Below, one piece after another: positions 8,136-17,438 of a stretch of DNA of 64,000 nt (position 1 is the stretch's first letter; each line of letters starts with the position of its first letter). This DNA comes from Anaerococcus urinomassiliensis (lineage in GTDB: Bacteria > Bacillota > Clostridia > Tissierellales > Peptoniphilaceae). Position numbers and translations under genes: made by a program. Under the pieces are notes generated by a model. That model searched no databases and was not told where the DNA came from. It worked only from the letters and a program-made list of their open reading frames with translations. Location: contig NZ_LT635782.1 in NCBI RefSeq assembly GCF_900128425.1, positions 1,185,691 through 1,249,690 on the forward strand. Reading direction: 5' to 3'.

Positions 8136-10333
8136 TAAATAACTCCTTTCTCATATCTTTGGGATATCTTTTTCGTATTAATACTTTTTATGTCATCATC
8201 TTCCATGACAGAATAAAGTAGTGAAAGCTGATCGCTAAATTTATTTCTATCAGCTAGGATAGCTTCTTGTGGATAAATCTTGGAATATGATCCATATCGT
8301 ATAACTTTCATCAGATTGCCATCAAAAGACTTCATACTTGCATTGTTAAAGCTACAAGTCCTGCATCCTTCTAAACCACATTTTTTAATTACAGAAAACG
8401 GACAATGTCTCATATTCATAAGCTCAATCCTACCATAGGCAAGAGCTTCTACTTGCAAGTTTTGCCTATTGATAGTATCAAAATCACTTTCTACTGATGA
8501 AGTGATACTTTCAGCCAAGTCAGCATAAAAATCATAGGCATAGGAATTGAAAACATTGAGATATCTGCCTATCCTAATTCTTATATCATTAGCTTTAAAA
8601 TCATCTATATAGTATAAATCCCTATAATTATTTATAATAACACCACGAATTTTATTTTCTTTGATATAGCCTATAAGATCCTCAATATCGTATTCATCAT
8701 GTGAATCTAGGTTAAGGTATAAGTTAAGTCCGGCATATTTTTTATCAAAGGATCTTAGATAAACATTGTCAAAATCATCTAGCAATTCTCTTGATATATG
8801 GTTAGTCAAAAGTTCTATATTCTTCTCAGCTTTGATATTTTCTTTTTTCTTATGTTCAGGCAAATCGATTTTGATAGCTTTCCTATGATAATCTTTTAGT
8901 ATTTCTTGGAAAAGTAAGTTAATAGCCTGCCTACGGCATTGGTTGATGTCTTTTTTCCTAAGAAATATCCCATCTTCAATATCCACTTTAATTAGACTAG
9001 GAGTAAAGATTTCATCGTTGAATTTGCCTAGATTTTCTTTAACATCTTCTTCCTTAAGGGAAATCTTGCTAGCTTTTTCGCTTTTTACATTGTGAGTGTA
9101 AGTTACTGTGTCCTTGCCATGGACTATTGTAAGCCTTGGGTAATGACCAATTTTTGCATCAAAATATAATTTGACGTCTAGATTTTTATAGCTTCCAAGT
9201 CCTTCTTCTAAGTCTTTACTTAAGGAAATGGAATTTAGCATAAGAACATGAGAATCGATTTGGGCATCCTTATATTTATCTAGGAAAATTTTATCTCCAG
9301 CGCTGTAGGCTTTGGTTGTAGTAAATGGCAATCTCTTGCCCTTATCAGTTGTTATTTCTAGATTATCTCCAAGTTTTAGATTAGAATTGCTTATAAAGTA
9401 TTTTTTACCTTTTTCATTTGAAATTTTTCCAACAGATCTATGCTTATTGTCATCTTTCAAAAGAATATAGTCTCTATTTTGGCCAAAGATGAAACCATCA
9501 GTGTAGCCTCTATTTGATGAGTCTAACAAATCATTTTTATTGTAATTATTCTCATAAATCTTGGACTTATAGTTAGAAACTGCCGTATATACGTATTCTG
9601 CTGTCTTCATACGGCCTTCAATCTTGATACAATCTACTCCGATTTCTAAAAGCTGGTCTATATTGTCTATGGCATTTAGATCTTTCATATTGAGAAAATA
9701 ATCATCAGCAAGAACCTTCCCATTTGATATGAGCTGGTATTTTTGCCTACATGGTCCAGCACACCTGCCCCTATTTGCAGATCTGCCACCAAAATATGAG
9801 CTCATCAAGCATTCGCCAGAATAGGACACACACAAGGACCCGTGGACAAAAACTTCTAGTTCGCAAGGAAGTTTGGCGATTTTTCTAATCTCTTCTATTG
9901 GAGTTTCTCTGGCTATGACAATCCTATCAAAACCAAGAGATGCCAAATATTTTGCCCCATAGTATTCCCTAACAGCCATCTGAGTTGATGCATGAAGCTC
10001 CATGCCAGGAACCTTATCTTTTATGATAGAAAAAAATCCTATATCTTGGATAATTAGCGCATCAGTTCCATACTCATAAAGTTTTTCTACATAGGAAATA
10101 GCCTTTGCCATTTCACTATCTTTTATGAGAGTATTCATAGTAATAAATACCCTCTTGCCAAAGAGATGGACTAAGTCTATCACTTCTTTGATATTGTCAA
10201 TGGTGAAATTTTCGGCATAGGCTCTTGCACCAAATTCATTAAGGCTTAAATAAAAGCTATCAGCATCTGCAGCAAGACCTGCATAAAGCATGTCGTAGTT
10301 GCCAACAGGTGCTAGGATTTCAGTTTTTGTCAT
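8135..10333 (-). CDS. U32 family peptidase with DUF3656-type region
   Basis: The 732-residue protein begins EILAPVGNYDMLYAGLAADAD, the TIM-barrel start typical of the U32 family. A cysteine-rich iron-sulfur-type cluster lies near residues 170-200 (SGECLMSSYFGGRSANRGRC, then GPCRQ). A second C-rich segment lies near 640-665 (CPFSVIKKC, then CRTCSF). Long U32 proteins of this type are linked in E. coli to 23S rRNA C2501 hydroxylation (RlhA). Residues 300-640 match the DUF3656-like extension. Its place between zapA and mutS2 is common in Firmicutes. RlhA activity is an inference from family. Confidence 0.9.
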   Translation of the reverse strand: MTKTEILAPVGNYDMLYAGLAADADSFYLSLNEFGARAYAENFTIDNIKEVIDLVHLFGKRVFITMNTLIKDSEMAKAISYVEKLYEYGTDALIIQDIGFFSIIKDKVPGMELHASTQMAVREYYGAKYLASLGFDRIVIARETPIEEIRKIAKLPCELEVFVHGSLCVSYSGECLMSSYFGGRSANRGRCAGPCRQKYQLISNGKVLADDYFLNMKDLNAIDNIDQLLEIGVDCIKIEGRMKTAEYVYTAVSNYKSKIYENNYNKNDLLDSSNRGYTDGFIFGQNRDYILLKDDNKHRSVGKISNEKGKKYFISNSNLKLGDNLEITTDKGKRLPFTTTKAYSAGDKIFLDKYKDAQIDSHVLMLNSISLSKDLEEGLGSYKNLDVKLYFDAKIGHYPRLTIVHGKDTVTYTHNVKSEKASKISLKEEDVKENLGKFNDEIFTPSLIKVDIEDGIFLRKKDINQCRRQAINLLFQEILKDYHRKAIKIDLPEHKKKENIKAEKNIELLTNHISRELLDDFDNVYLRSFDKKYAGLNLYLNLDSHDEYDIEDLIGYIKENKIRGVIINNYRDLYYIDDFKANDIRIRIGRYLNVFNSYAYDFYADLAESITSSVESDFDTINRQNLQVEALAYGRIELMNMRHCPFSVIKKCGLEGCRTCSFNNASMKSFDGNLMKVIRYGSYSKIYPQEAILADRNKFSDQLSLLYSVMEDDDIKSINTKKISQRYEKGVI

Positions 10334-10824
10334 TAAAGTTTTTCCTTAAAATTATCATTTTCTGCTTTTAGGCTGATAACTTCTTCTTGGAGTTTTTTTA
10401 CTTCATTTCTAAGTTTTTCTATAGTTTTTGTAGACTCTTCGTTGTTTTTGACTTTTCTAAATAAATTGGCATTTTCTTCTTCAAGATTTTTGTTTTGCTC
10501 AAGTTTTTCATCAAGCTTTGCCCTTAGCTCTTCATTTTCTCCTATAGCTTTTTTATAATCTTCGCTAAGGGTCGGGTAGTTTTCTACTGCCTCTCTTGAA
10601 TCTTCCTTTAAATTATTGTATTTGTTGCCCACATTAAACAAGTCATTGGCTATGTTTAAACTAGTAAGAACCAACTCTCTGTCAAAGCTTAAACGTTGTG
10701 ATTTTACTTCATTGATTTTCTTTTCTACGTACTTTGCAATATCTCTGATTTGATCTTCATCTTCATCTGTCAGCAGGGTATAGTTTACACCGTCAATTTC
10801 AACTTGAACTTTATTTTCAGACAT
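10333..10824 (-). CDS. zapA: cell division protein ZapA
   Basis: The N-terminal 85 residues match ZapA (VEIDGVNYTLLTDEDEDQIR, then YVEKKINEV and the LTSLNIANDLF helix). ZapA bundles FtsZ filaments at mid-cell. At 163 residues it is longer than the roughly 90-110 residues common for ZapA. The extra C-terminal part is a heptad-rich coiled coil full of Glu and Lys. It lies 8 bases after pheT and overlaps the U32 gene by one base. The pheT-zapA-U32-mutS2 order is conserved in many Firmicutes. Confidence 0.88.
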   Translation of the reverse strand: MSENKVQVEIDGVNYTLLTDEDEDQIRDIAKYVEKKINEVKSQRLSFDRELVLTSLNIANDLFNVGNKYNNLKEDSREAVENYPTLSEDYKKAIGENEELRAKLDEKLEQNKNLEEENANLFRKVKNNEESTKTIEKLRNEVKKLQEEVISLKAENDNFKEKL

Positions 10825-10832
10825 TTATACTC

Positions 10833-13220
10833 CTAACCACGTAAAATAATATTATTTTCTTCTAGTTCCTTCAAAATATTTTTTTCTATCTCGGACATAT
10901 CTTCTTCTTTGAGGGTCCTATCATCAGATCTGAAGCTTACATTGTATGAGATTGATTTCTTGTCATCTGCTATCTGATCACCTGTATATACATCAAATAG
11001 TTCGATTTCTTTGACCAAATCTTCTCCCTTACTTCTAATTATATCTTCAATAAATTTGGATTCTACATCCCTGTCAGTAACAAAGGAATAGTCACGTGTG
11101 ATTGCTGGATATTTTGGAAGAGCCTTATATTTTCTTTCTACTTGCCTTTGGTCAAGGATTTGAGAAAGGTTTATTTCTAATATTTGACAGCCCTTTTTGA
11201 TATTATATTCATCTCTGATTTCATAGGAAATTTCACCAATCATGCCGATTTTCTCATCTTTTAGGTAGATATCTGCAGATCTTCCCTGATGAAGTACTGG
11301 ATTTGTTTCATTTGCCACAAAGCTAAATCCTCTTAGGCCAACATTTGCCATAGATTTGATAAAGAAATCTTTCATATCATAAAAATCATATGAACCATAC
11401 AAGGCCATTGTTAGTGTGTCGTTTTCTTTTGGTAGGTCTTTGTCGCATTTGACAAATGCCTTTCCAAGTTCAAACAGCCTTAGGTCTTTTTGGCCGCGAT
11501 TGATATTTTTGTAGATTACATCTAGGATATTTGGTATTTGGGTAGTTCTCATAACTGAGAAATCTTCACCAAGTGGGTTGATAAGATTGATTGTATCACG
11601 AAGTTTGGAATCTTTGTCTAGGCCCATCCTGTCAAATTCTTTTGGTGATATGAAAGAATAAGTTGTAATTTCAGAAAACTTTTGGCCAACTAATGCATTT
11701 TTTAGGTCATCGCGCAATAATCTCGCATCTGATCTTATACCTCTTTGTAGGGTTGATTTTAGTGGTTTTGATTCAATCTTGCCCATACCGTAAAGTCTAA
11801 CAACTTCCTCTATAAGGTCTGCTTCTATATCTATGTCAGTTCTAAAGAAAGGAACTTTTGCCTTAATTGTATCATCATCAATTTTTTCAATTTCAAATTC
11901 TAAAAGCTCTAGATTTTCTATTGCTTCATCCATTGTAAAGTCCACACCACTTAGGGCATTTAATCTTGAAATCCTGAGATTTACATACTTATCTTCGCTA
12001 TTATCATTGCCTACCCAGCGAAGTCCCTTAGCAACTTTACCGATGTTTAAGTCTGAGATAAGTTTTAGGGCTCTTTTTGATGCAAAATCTGCCATGTCAA
12101 CAGCTATGCCTTTTTCAAAACGGTTTGATGCCTCACTTCTAAGGCCTAGTTTTTTGGAAGTTTCCCTAACTGTTGTAGAATCAAAGTTTGCAGCTTCTAG
12201 TAAGATATTTTTAGTATCACTTGTTACTTCAGTATCGAAGCCACCCATAAGACCTGCAAGACCAACTGCTTTTTCTCCATCAGCTATTACAAGCATTGAT
12301 GGGTCAAGCTCTCTCTCTTCGCCATCAAGAGTCTTAAGGTTTTCGCCTTCTTTACCATCTCTTACTATAAGTTCTTTGCCAGAAACCTTATCCAAATCAT
12401 AAGCGTGAAGTGGTTGACCTGTTTCTAGCATTACAAAGTTTGTAATGTCTACTATATTGTTAATAGGACGCATACCAGCAAGAATAAGGTAATTTTGTAG
12501 CCATTGAGGTGATTTGTCGATTTTTACATCTGTCACAGCCCTTAGGATGAATTTATTGCACTTATCAGAATCTAGAGTTAAGCCTTTTGTTAGCTCTATG
12601 ATGTTTTCTTCACTTTCTGGATAGTCTAGCGAAGGAAGGCTGATTTTTTCTCCAAAACTTGCAGCACTTTCCCTGGCCATACCTATGATAGATAGGCAAT
12701 CTGGTCTGTTTGGAGTGATTTCATATTCTATAACCGGTGTATTTGATTTTAGTACTTCGCTTACAGGCGTTCCCGGTTCAAATTCTCCATTTAAGATAAT
12801 AACTCCATCCTTAAATTCCTTTGGAATAACATTATCAGGATAGCCTAGCTCGCTATAAGATGTGAGCATTCCTTCAGAGTTTATACCAAAAAAGTCATGG
12901 TCTCCAATTTCTGTGCCATTGTCAAGCTTTGTTCCACTTGTTATGACAAATAAGTAATCGCCAACCTTGGTGTTTGGTGCAGCTGTTATAATAGTGGTAG
13001 GTTCTTTTTTGCCTATGTCAATTTTTAAAACCTTGAGCCTGTCAGCGTTTGGGTGCTTTTCTTGTTCTAGAACATGGCCTACAACAACTCCTTTTAGGTC
13101 AGTAGTTCTTATAGTAACTTCCTCTACGTGAGATCCTGTTTCTGAAAGTCTATCTGTAATTTCTTTTATGTCTTTGTCGATTATTACATAATCATTTTGC
13201 CAAATTAAAGGTACTAACAT
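10833..13220 (-). CDS. pheT: phenylalanyl-tRNA synthetase beta subunit
   Basis: This is the beta subunit of the alpha2-beta2 PheRS; its 795 residues are normal. The EMAP/tRNA-binding domain is at about 40-150 (EQEKHPNADRLKVLKIDIG). The B3/B4 editing module (GLMGGFDTEVTSDT, then ANFDSTTVRETSKKLGLRSE) follows. The catalytic-like core contains GKIESKPLK and SFISPKEFDRMGLD. The C-terminal FDX-ACB anticodon domain starts near YPAITRDYSFV. It follows pheS after 8 bases and is controlled by the same T-box leader. Confidence 0.97.
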   Translation of the reverse strand: MLVPLIWQNDYVIIDKDIKEITDRLSETGSHVEEVTIRTTDLKGVVVGHVLEQEKHPNADRLKVLKIDIGKKEPTTIITAAPNTKVGDYLFVITSGTKLDNGTEIGDHDFFGINSEGMLTSYSELGYPDNVIPKEFKDGVIILNGEFEPGTPVSEVLKSNTPVIEYEITPNRPDCLSIIGMARESAASFGEKISLPSLDYPESEENIIELTKGLTLDSDKCNKFILRAVTDVKIDKSPQWLQNYLILAGMRPINNIVDITNFVMLETGQPLHAYDLDKVSGKELIVRDGKEGENLKTLDGEERELDPSMLVIADGEKAVGLAGLMGGFDTEVTSDTKNILLEAANFDSTTVRETSKKLGLRSEASNRFEKGIAVDMADFASKRALKLISDLNIGKVAKGLRWVGNDNSEDKYVNLRISRLNALSGVDFTMDEAIENLELLEFEIEKIDDDTIKAKVPFFRTDIDIEADLIEEVVRLYGMGKIESKPLKSTLQRGIRSDARLLRDDLKNALVGQKFSEITTYSFISPKEFDRMGLDKDSKLRDTINLINPLGEDFSVMRTTQIPNILDVIYKNINRGQKDLRLFELGKAFVKCDKDLPKENDTLTMALYGSYDFYDMKDFFIKSMANVGLRGFSFVANETNPVLHQGRSADIYLKDEKIGMIGEISYEIRDEYNIKKGCQILEINLSQILDQRQVERKYKALPKYPAITRDYSFVTDRDVESKFIEDIIRSKGEDLVKEIELFDVYTGDQIADDKKSISYNVSFRSDDRTLKEEDMSEIEKNILKELEENNIILRG

Positions 13221-13228
13221 TATTTCTC

Positions 13229-14254
13229 CTAAAATTGTTCGATAAATCTTTTGTCATTATCATAAAGTAAGCGAATATCATCTAGGCCATATCTAACCAT
13301 AGCAATCCTATCAACTCCTAGGCCAAAGGCAAAGCCAGTGTATTTTTCGCTATCTATACCACAAGCTTCTAGTACATTTGGATGAACCATACCTCCACCA
13401 AGAAGCTCCATAGACCAGCCTGTGTTACCACATGCAGGACAACCTTCTCCGTGGCATATTGGGCAAGTTGCATCTACTTCAAGTGATGGCTCTGTAAATG
13501 GGAAATGGTGAGGACGGTACCTAAGTTCTATATCATCTCCAAACATTTCCTTGATAAAGGTCTCAAGTGTTGCTTTAAGATTTGCCATAGATACATTCTC
13601 GTCAACAACCAAACATTCCAATTGGTGGAACATTGGTGAGTGAGTTCTGTCTACTTCGTCATTTCTGAAAACCCTACCTGCTGAAACCATTTTGATAGGA
13701 AGTTTGCCCTCGTTCATCACGCGAATTTGTACTGATGAAGTATGTGGACGTAGTAAAATATCATCTGTAATGTAGAAAGTATCAGATGTTGACCTTGCTG
13801 GATGGTCTGCTGGTGAGTTTAGATCGTCAAATACGTTTTTAACTGTGTCAATTTCTGGACCATCTACAACTTCAAATCCCATATTTTGAAATATTGTTTC
13901 CAAATCATCTAGGGTTTGGTTGATTAGTGATAGGTGACCACTCTCGTGTCTATCAAAGTGGGCTGTCACATCTAGTTTTTCTTTTTTAATCTTTTCTCTT
14001 AGGATTTCTTTGTTAAGGGCTTCAGATTTTTGTCCAAGTGCTTCTTCAATCTTTTTACTGTTTTCATTTATTAGCTTACCAGCCATTGGTTTTTCTTCTT
14101 TTGGCAACTTAGAAATGTTTTTCTTTAGATCTGTAATAAGTCCCTTTTTGCCAAGATATTTAACCCTTGCCTTTTCCAAGTCATCTAGGCTACTTGCAGC
14201 TTCAATTTCACCTCTTGCTTTTGCCAGTATGTCATTAAGTTTTGCTTCCATCAT
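13229..14254 (-). CDS. pheS: phenylalanyl-tRNA synthetase alpha subunit
   Basis: This is the catalytic alpha subunit of PheRS, 341 residues long. The N-terminal coiled coil (1-85) binds tRNA. Class II motif 2 appears as GRVFRNDEVDRTHSPMFHQ and motif 3 as AFGLGVDRIAMVRYG. The CPICHGEGCPACGNTG insert is the cysteine-rich element found in many Firmicutes PheS. The start lies just after a T-box regulatory leader, so expression should rise when uncharged tRNA-Phe accumulates. Confidence 0.97.
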   Translation of the reverse strand: MMEAKLNDILAKARGEIEAASSLDDLEKARVKYLGKKGLITDLKKNISKLPKEEKPMAGKLINENSKKIEEALGQKSEALNKEILREKIKKEKLDVTAHFDRHESGHLSLINQTLDDLETIFQNMGFEVVDGPEIDTVKNVFDDLNSPADHPARSTSDTFYITDDILLRPHTSSVQIRVMNEGKLPIKMVSAGRVFRNDEVDRTHSPMFHQLECLVVDENVSMANLKATLETFIKEMFGDDIELRYRPHHFPFTEPSLEVDATCPICHGEGCPACGNTGWSMELLGGGMVHPNVLEACGIDSEKYTGFAFGLGVDRIAMVRYGLDDIRLLYDNDKRFIEQF

Positions 14255-14257
14255 CTT

Positions 14258-14475
14258 CTCCTAAATTTTTGCATAAAAAAATTCCATCCTAAAAAGGACA
14301 GAAATTCTGCGGTACCACCTTAATTGATTTTATAAAAATAAAATCCACTCATAAGCTTATAACGGGGCTTAGCCGTATCAATTTTCATATCAAGCTTCAT
14401 CGGTGAATTATCTAGCCGGAACTTAAAAGGCTCTCATCATCCCCTCTTGCTGTATAAGAATAGCTAAACTTTTGT
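14258..14475 (-). promoter_or_regulatory. T-box leader of pheST
   Basis: On the minus strand the invariant T-box AAGGTGGTACCGCAGAATT lies at about 14303-14321. It is followed by a terminator hairpin (TTCTGTCC, loop, AGGATGGAA) and a run of Ts at 14282-14288. Upstream are Stem I elements, including GATGATGAGAG and a TTC triplet in AAGTTCCGG that could be the Phe specifier. Uncharged tRNA-Phe should stabilise the antiterminator and allow read-through into pheS. The leader starts directly after the methyltransferase stop codon. The specifier choice is tentative. Confidence 0.93.
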
Positions 14476-14479
14476 CGAT

Positions 14480-15202
14480 TCACAAGCTAAGTTTATTCAT
14501 AATAATGCTAGCTGCAATAGCCGCATTTAGTGATTCAATCTGACCTTTCATAGGAATTTTGACAAATGTATCTGTCAAAGATCTAATCTCTTTGGAAAGA
14601 CCATTGGCTTCATTGCCTATGGCTAGGATCAAATTGCCATCTATATCACATTCATTAATATCATACCCGGTCATGTCGGCAGATACCATCTTGTAATTTT
14701 CTTTTAGTTTTTTTACTTGGTCTAGATTTTTCTTTACAATATTCAATCTAAATATAGAGCCCATTGAGGCTCGCACAGTTTTTTCGTTATATATGTCACA
14801 AGTTTTTGGCATAAGGATTATATCAGAAAATCCAAAGGCTTCAGCAGACCTTATGATTGTCCCCATATTTCCTGGGTCATTTATCTGATCTAAGAGCAAG
14901 ACTCTCTTTGCCGAAACTTCCTTATAAGCTGGCTTTTTTACAACAGCTCCGAAGCCATCGCTTGTAACCATACCAGTAACTTTATCAAAAAGTTCTCTCG
15001 TTAGAACTATCTTTGGCAAATCACTCTGGTAATCTTTGTTTTCTTCGCTTAAAAAAATAAAATCAACATCAGCAGAAGAGATGGCCTCTTCTACCAATTT
15101 TTTTGATTCTATTATAAAGGAATTTTCCTTATCCCTAAACTTTTTTTGTTTAAGTTTGTTTATATATTTATATTTTTGATTATCACTACTAGCTATAATC
15201 AT
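14480..15202 (-). CDS. TrmH/SpoU-family RNA 2'-O-methyltransferase
   Basis: This 240-residue SPOUT methyltransferase has all three family motifs: NDPGNMGTIIRSAEAFGF (motif 1), ILAIGNEANGLS (motif 2) and IPMKGQIESLNAAIAASI (motif 3). The N-terminal substrate-binding domain starts with IIASSDNQKYKYINKLK. It resembles the YsgA/RlmB-like enzymes often placed between rplT and pheS in Firmicutes and probably methylates rRNA. The exact target cannot be read from sequence. It follows rplT after 11 bases. Confidence 0.92.
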   Translation of the reverse strand: MIIASSDNQKYKYINKLKQKKFRDKENSFIIESKKLVEEAISSADVDFIFLSEENKDYQSDLPKIVLTRELFDKVTGMVTSDGFGAVVKKPAYKEVSAKRVLLLDQINDPGNMGTIIRSAEAFGFSDIILMPKTCDIYNEKTVRASMGSIFRLNIVKKNLDQVKKLKENYKMVSADMTGYDINECDIDGNLILAIGNEANGLSKEIRSLTDTFVKIPMKGQIESLNAAIAASIIMNKLSL

Positions 15203-15213
15203 CTATATTGTAA

Positions 15214-15567
15214 TTAAGCGTTTTGATTAGTTAGTTCTACTAATTTTGTGAATTCAGCTGGGTTTTCTACTGCTATTTCAGCAAGCATTTTTCTGTTGAT
15301 GTCGATGTTTGCTTTTTTAAGGTTGCCCATAAGTTTAGAATAGCTTGTTCCGTTAGCTCTTGCTGCAGCGTTGATTCTTGCAATCCAAAGTTTTCTGAAA
15401 TCTCTTTTTCTGTGTTTACGACCAATGTAAGCATAGCTTAATGATTTCATTACAGCTTGGTTAGCAGTTTTGAATAAAAGGCTTTTTGAACCGTAGTATC
15501 CTTTAGCTTGTCTTAATACTTTTTTATGTCTTTTCTTAGCGTTTATTCCTCTTTTTACTCTTGCCAT
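15214..15567 (-). CDS. rplT: 50S ribosomal protein L20
   Basis: The 117-residue product matches L20 from end to end ([40 protein letters not shown]). L20 is an early 23S rRNA-binding assembly protein. In Firmicutes it represses its own operon by binding the leader before infC, and such a leader is visible here at 16342-16450. The gene lies 22 bases after rpmI in the conserved infC-rpmI-rplT order. Confidence 0.98.
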   Translation of the reverse strand: MARVKRGINAKKRHKKVLRQAKGYYGSKSLLFKTANQAVMKSLSYAYIGRKHRKRDFRKLWIARINAAARANGTSYSKLMGNLKKANIDINRKMLAEIAVENPAEFTKLVELTNQNA

Positions 15568-15589
15568 TTTTCCTTACCTTCCTTTGGGA

Positions 15590-15787
15590 TTACATTCCTA
15601 ATAATTCTTTTGTTCTCTTATTGTCAGCTTTTGAAAGTAAAGCACCTTTTCTAAGTCTTCTCTTTCTTGCTGGAGATTTTTTTGCTGTTAAGTGGCCTTT
15701 ATAAGCTTTTCTTCTCATAAGTTTTCCACTTCCTGTAACTTTAAATCTTTTTGCAGCTGCTCTTCTTGTTTTATTTTTCTTTGCCAT
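15590..15787 (-). CDS. rpmI: 50S ribosomal protein L35
   Basis: This 65-residue, very basic protein is a complete L35 ([38 protein letters not shown]). It is the middle gene of infC-rpmI-rplT, starting 3 bases after the infC stop codon, so translation is probably coupled. Length and composition match the family. Confidence 0.98.
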   Translation of the reverse strand: MAKKNKTRRAAAKRFKVTGSGKLMRRKAYKGHLTAKKSPARKRRLRKGALLSKADNKRTKELLGM

Positions 15788-15790
15788 ATA

Positions 15791-16306
15791 TTACTCCTTA
15801 TTTGTATTTGGTTCTAAAAACATTACTAGAGATCTACCTTCCATTTTTGGCTTTTTGTAAACCACACCGGCATCTCCAAGCATTTGGGTAAATTTGTCCA
15901 TCAGCTCATAGCCAGGCTCTTTACGTCCTAGTTCACGGCCTCTAAATCTAATAGAAACTTTTACTTTATCCCCGTTGTTTAAGAATTTGATAGATTGATT
16001 TGCCTTTGTTTGCAAGTCGTTATCTTCAATATTTAAAGAAAATCTAGTCTCTTTTAGTTGAGCATTTTTTTGATTTTTTCTATTTTCTTTTTCTTTTTTC
16101 TCTTGATCGTATTTGAACTTACCATAGTCCATGATTCTAGTAACTGGTGGTTTAGCATTTGGACTCATTAGTACAAGGTCAAGTCTTCTCTCATCAGCAC
16201 GCTCTAGGGCATCACTAAGAGATGTAATACCAACTTGGTTACCATTTTCATCTATTAATCTTACTTGGTCAGCTCTAATTTCATCATTTATTCTTAAATC
16301 TTTTAT
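15791..16306 (-). CDS. infC: translation initiation factor IF-3, probable AUA start
   Basis: IF-3 binds the 30S subunit and enforces fidelity of start-codon choice. The chosen start is an ATA codon (16306-16304) six bases after a GGAGGT ribosome binding site at 16313-16318. From there the protein is 171 residues and begins IKDLRINDEIRADQVRLIDE, matching the usual IF-3 N-terminus. An in-frame ATG at 16348 would add 14 residues (MPAFFMQLYIGGIT) with no family match. That ATG falls in the leader terminator and lacks a ribosome binding site. Non-AUG infC starts (AUU in E. coli and Bacillus) are known autoregulatory devices. Both IF-3 domains are complete (DYGKFKYDQ linker; KPKMEGRSLVMFLEP end). 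Confidence 0.93.
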   Translation of the reverse strand: MKDLRINDEIRADQVRLIDENGNQVGITSLSDALERADERRLDLVLMSPNAKPPVTRIMDYGKFKYDQEKKEKENRKNQKNAQLKETRFSLNIEDNDLQTKANQSIKFLNNGDKVKVSIRFRGRELGRKEPGYELMDKFTQMLGDAGVVYKKPKMEGRSLVMFLEPNTNKE

Positions 16307-16341
16307 AGTTATACCTCCAATGTATAATTGCATAAAAAAAG

Positions 16342-16450
16342 CGGGCACAAAGTACCCGTTTAAATTTTAAAAATAATTTTAAAACTATTAACCTACAAAC
16401 CAATGTCGGTAGGTGAGTAATTGGGTACTTCTTCGTTGTCTATGCAAAGT
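16342..16450 (-). promoter_or_regulatory. infC operon leader (L20-type attenuator)
   Basis: The minus-strand transcript before infC holds a terminator hairpin (CGGGTACTTTGTGCCCG, 16342-16358) followed by seven Ts. About 65 bases upstream, 16422-16429 encodes AAGTACCC, exactly complementary to the GGGTACTT arm of the terminator, so it can form an antiterminator. A further small hairpin (CCTAC/GTAGG) lies between them. The position and logic match the L20 leader of Firmicutes. I cannot confirm a covariance-model match. Confidence 0.8.
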
Positions 16451-16479
16451 ATAATACCCTAAATCATAAATCTTGTCAA
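16451..16479 (-). promoter_or_regulatory. infC-rpmI-rplT promoter
   Basis: On the minus strand a perfect TTGACA (-35, 16474-16479) is followed after 17 bases by TATTAT (-10, 16451-16456). It is placed to transcribe the attenuator leader and the translation gene cluster. Confidence 0.85.
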
Positions 16480-16487
16480 GACTTTTT

Positions 16488-17345
16488 TTACTCATTAATT
16501 ACTAGATAGCCTAAAGCAAATGTCTTGCTACCAGCATGGGCTGATACAACCGATCCAAACCTTCCCTGGTGTATGTTTATAGCCTTTTCTTCTATATCTG
16601 CCAGCCTATCTCTAAGTTCATCTATGACATAATCATCCTTGCCAGATACATAAAATAGATAATAATTTTCAGTATCTCCAATGTCTTCTCTAATTTTTTC
16701 TTCTATTAATTTGTAGGCCTTTTCCCTGGTAAGTTTTAGCTTAACTAGTTCAAAATCTCCCTTGCCATCTAGTCCCAATAGGGGTTTTACATTAAATATA
16801 GTCGATACTTTTTTAGCAACCTTGCCGATTCTTCCACCTGCTTTGAGATATTTTAGTGTATCAAAATAGCAATATCCGTATTGCTTGCCTATGCTAGCAT
16901 TTAATTTTTCTACTATATCTTCTGCACTTAAGCCTTTTTTAACTAAATCAACTGCATAGTTTATAATGATTCCTTCCATTAAAGATACACTACCACTGTC
17001 TATTATATGAACTTTTAGACCGTTTTTCTCCGCAAGATTGGAATTTGTTAGTGTCGCTGACATTTTTGAAGTTATGCCAATATATATAGCGCTATCGTAA
17101 CCATCTTCCTTAATTTTGGCAAAAAGTTTGCTAAAATCACCAGGAGAAGTAGCTGATGTTTTTGCTGTGTAGTCTCTGTCGGATTCGTTGATTGCTGTAA
17201 AGTCATCAGCCTTTATCTCTTTTCTATCCTCATATATTTTATCATCTAATATAACATACAAGTTAGCTACATATATGTTGTTTTCACTTATATAAGCCTC
17301 TGATAGATCAGCGGTCGAGTCTGTTATAATTGCTAATTTTTCCAT
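16488..17345 (-). CDS. DegV family protein (fatty-acid-binding fold)
   Basis: The 285-residue protein starts LAIITDSTADLSEAYI and contains KTSATSPGDFSKLFAKI and LKYLKAGGRIGKVAKKV, all signatures of the DegV/FakB family. These soluble proteins bind a single fatty acid and, as FakB, present it to the FakA kinase for phospholipid synthesis. No fakA is in this window. A second DegV gene lies directly upstream, so the pair may bind different acyl chains. The fatty-acid role is a family inference. Confidence 0.92.
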   Translation of the reverse strand: MEKLAIITDSTADLSEAYISENNIYVANLYVILDDKIYEDRKEIKADDFTAINESDRDYTAKTSATSPGDFSKLFAKIKEDGYDSAIYIGITSKMSATLTNSNLAEKNGLKVHIIDSGSVSLMEGIIINYAVDLVKKGLSAEDIVEKLNASIGKQYGYCYFDTLKYLKAGGRIGKVAKKVSTIFNVKPLLGLDGKGDFELVKLKLTREKAYKLIEEKIREDIGDTENYYLFYVSGKDDYVIDELRDRLADIEEKAINIHQGRFGSVVSAHAGSKTFALGYLVINE

Positions 17346-17438
17346 AATTAATCCTTTTCTTATTATTCATATTATATCTATATTTAAATATTTCTCTGTA
17401 TACAAAAATACTCATGGATAAATCCATGAATAATTTTC

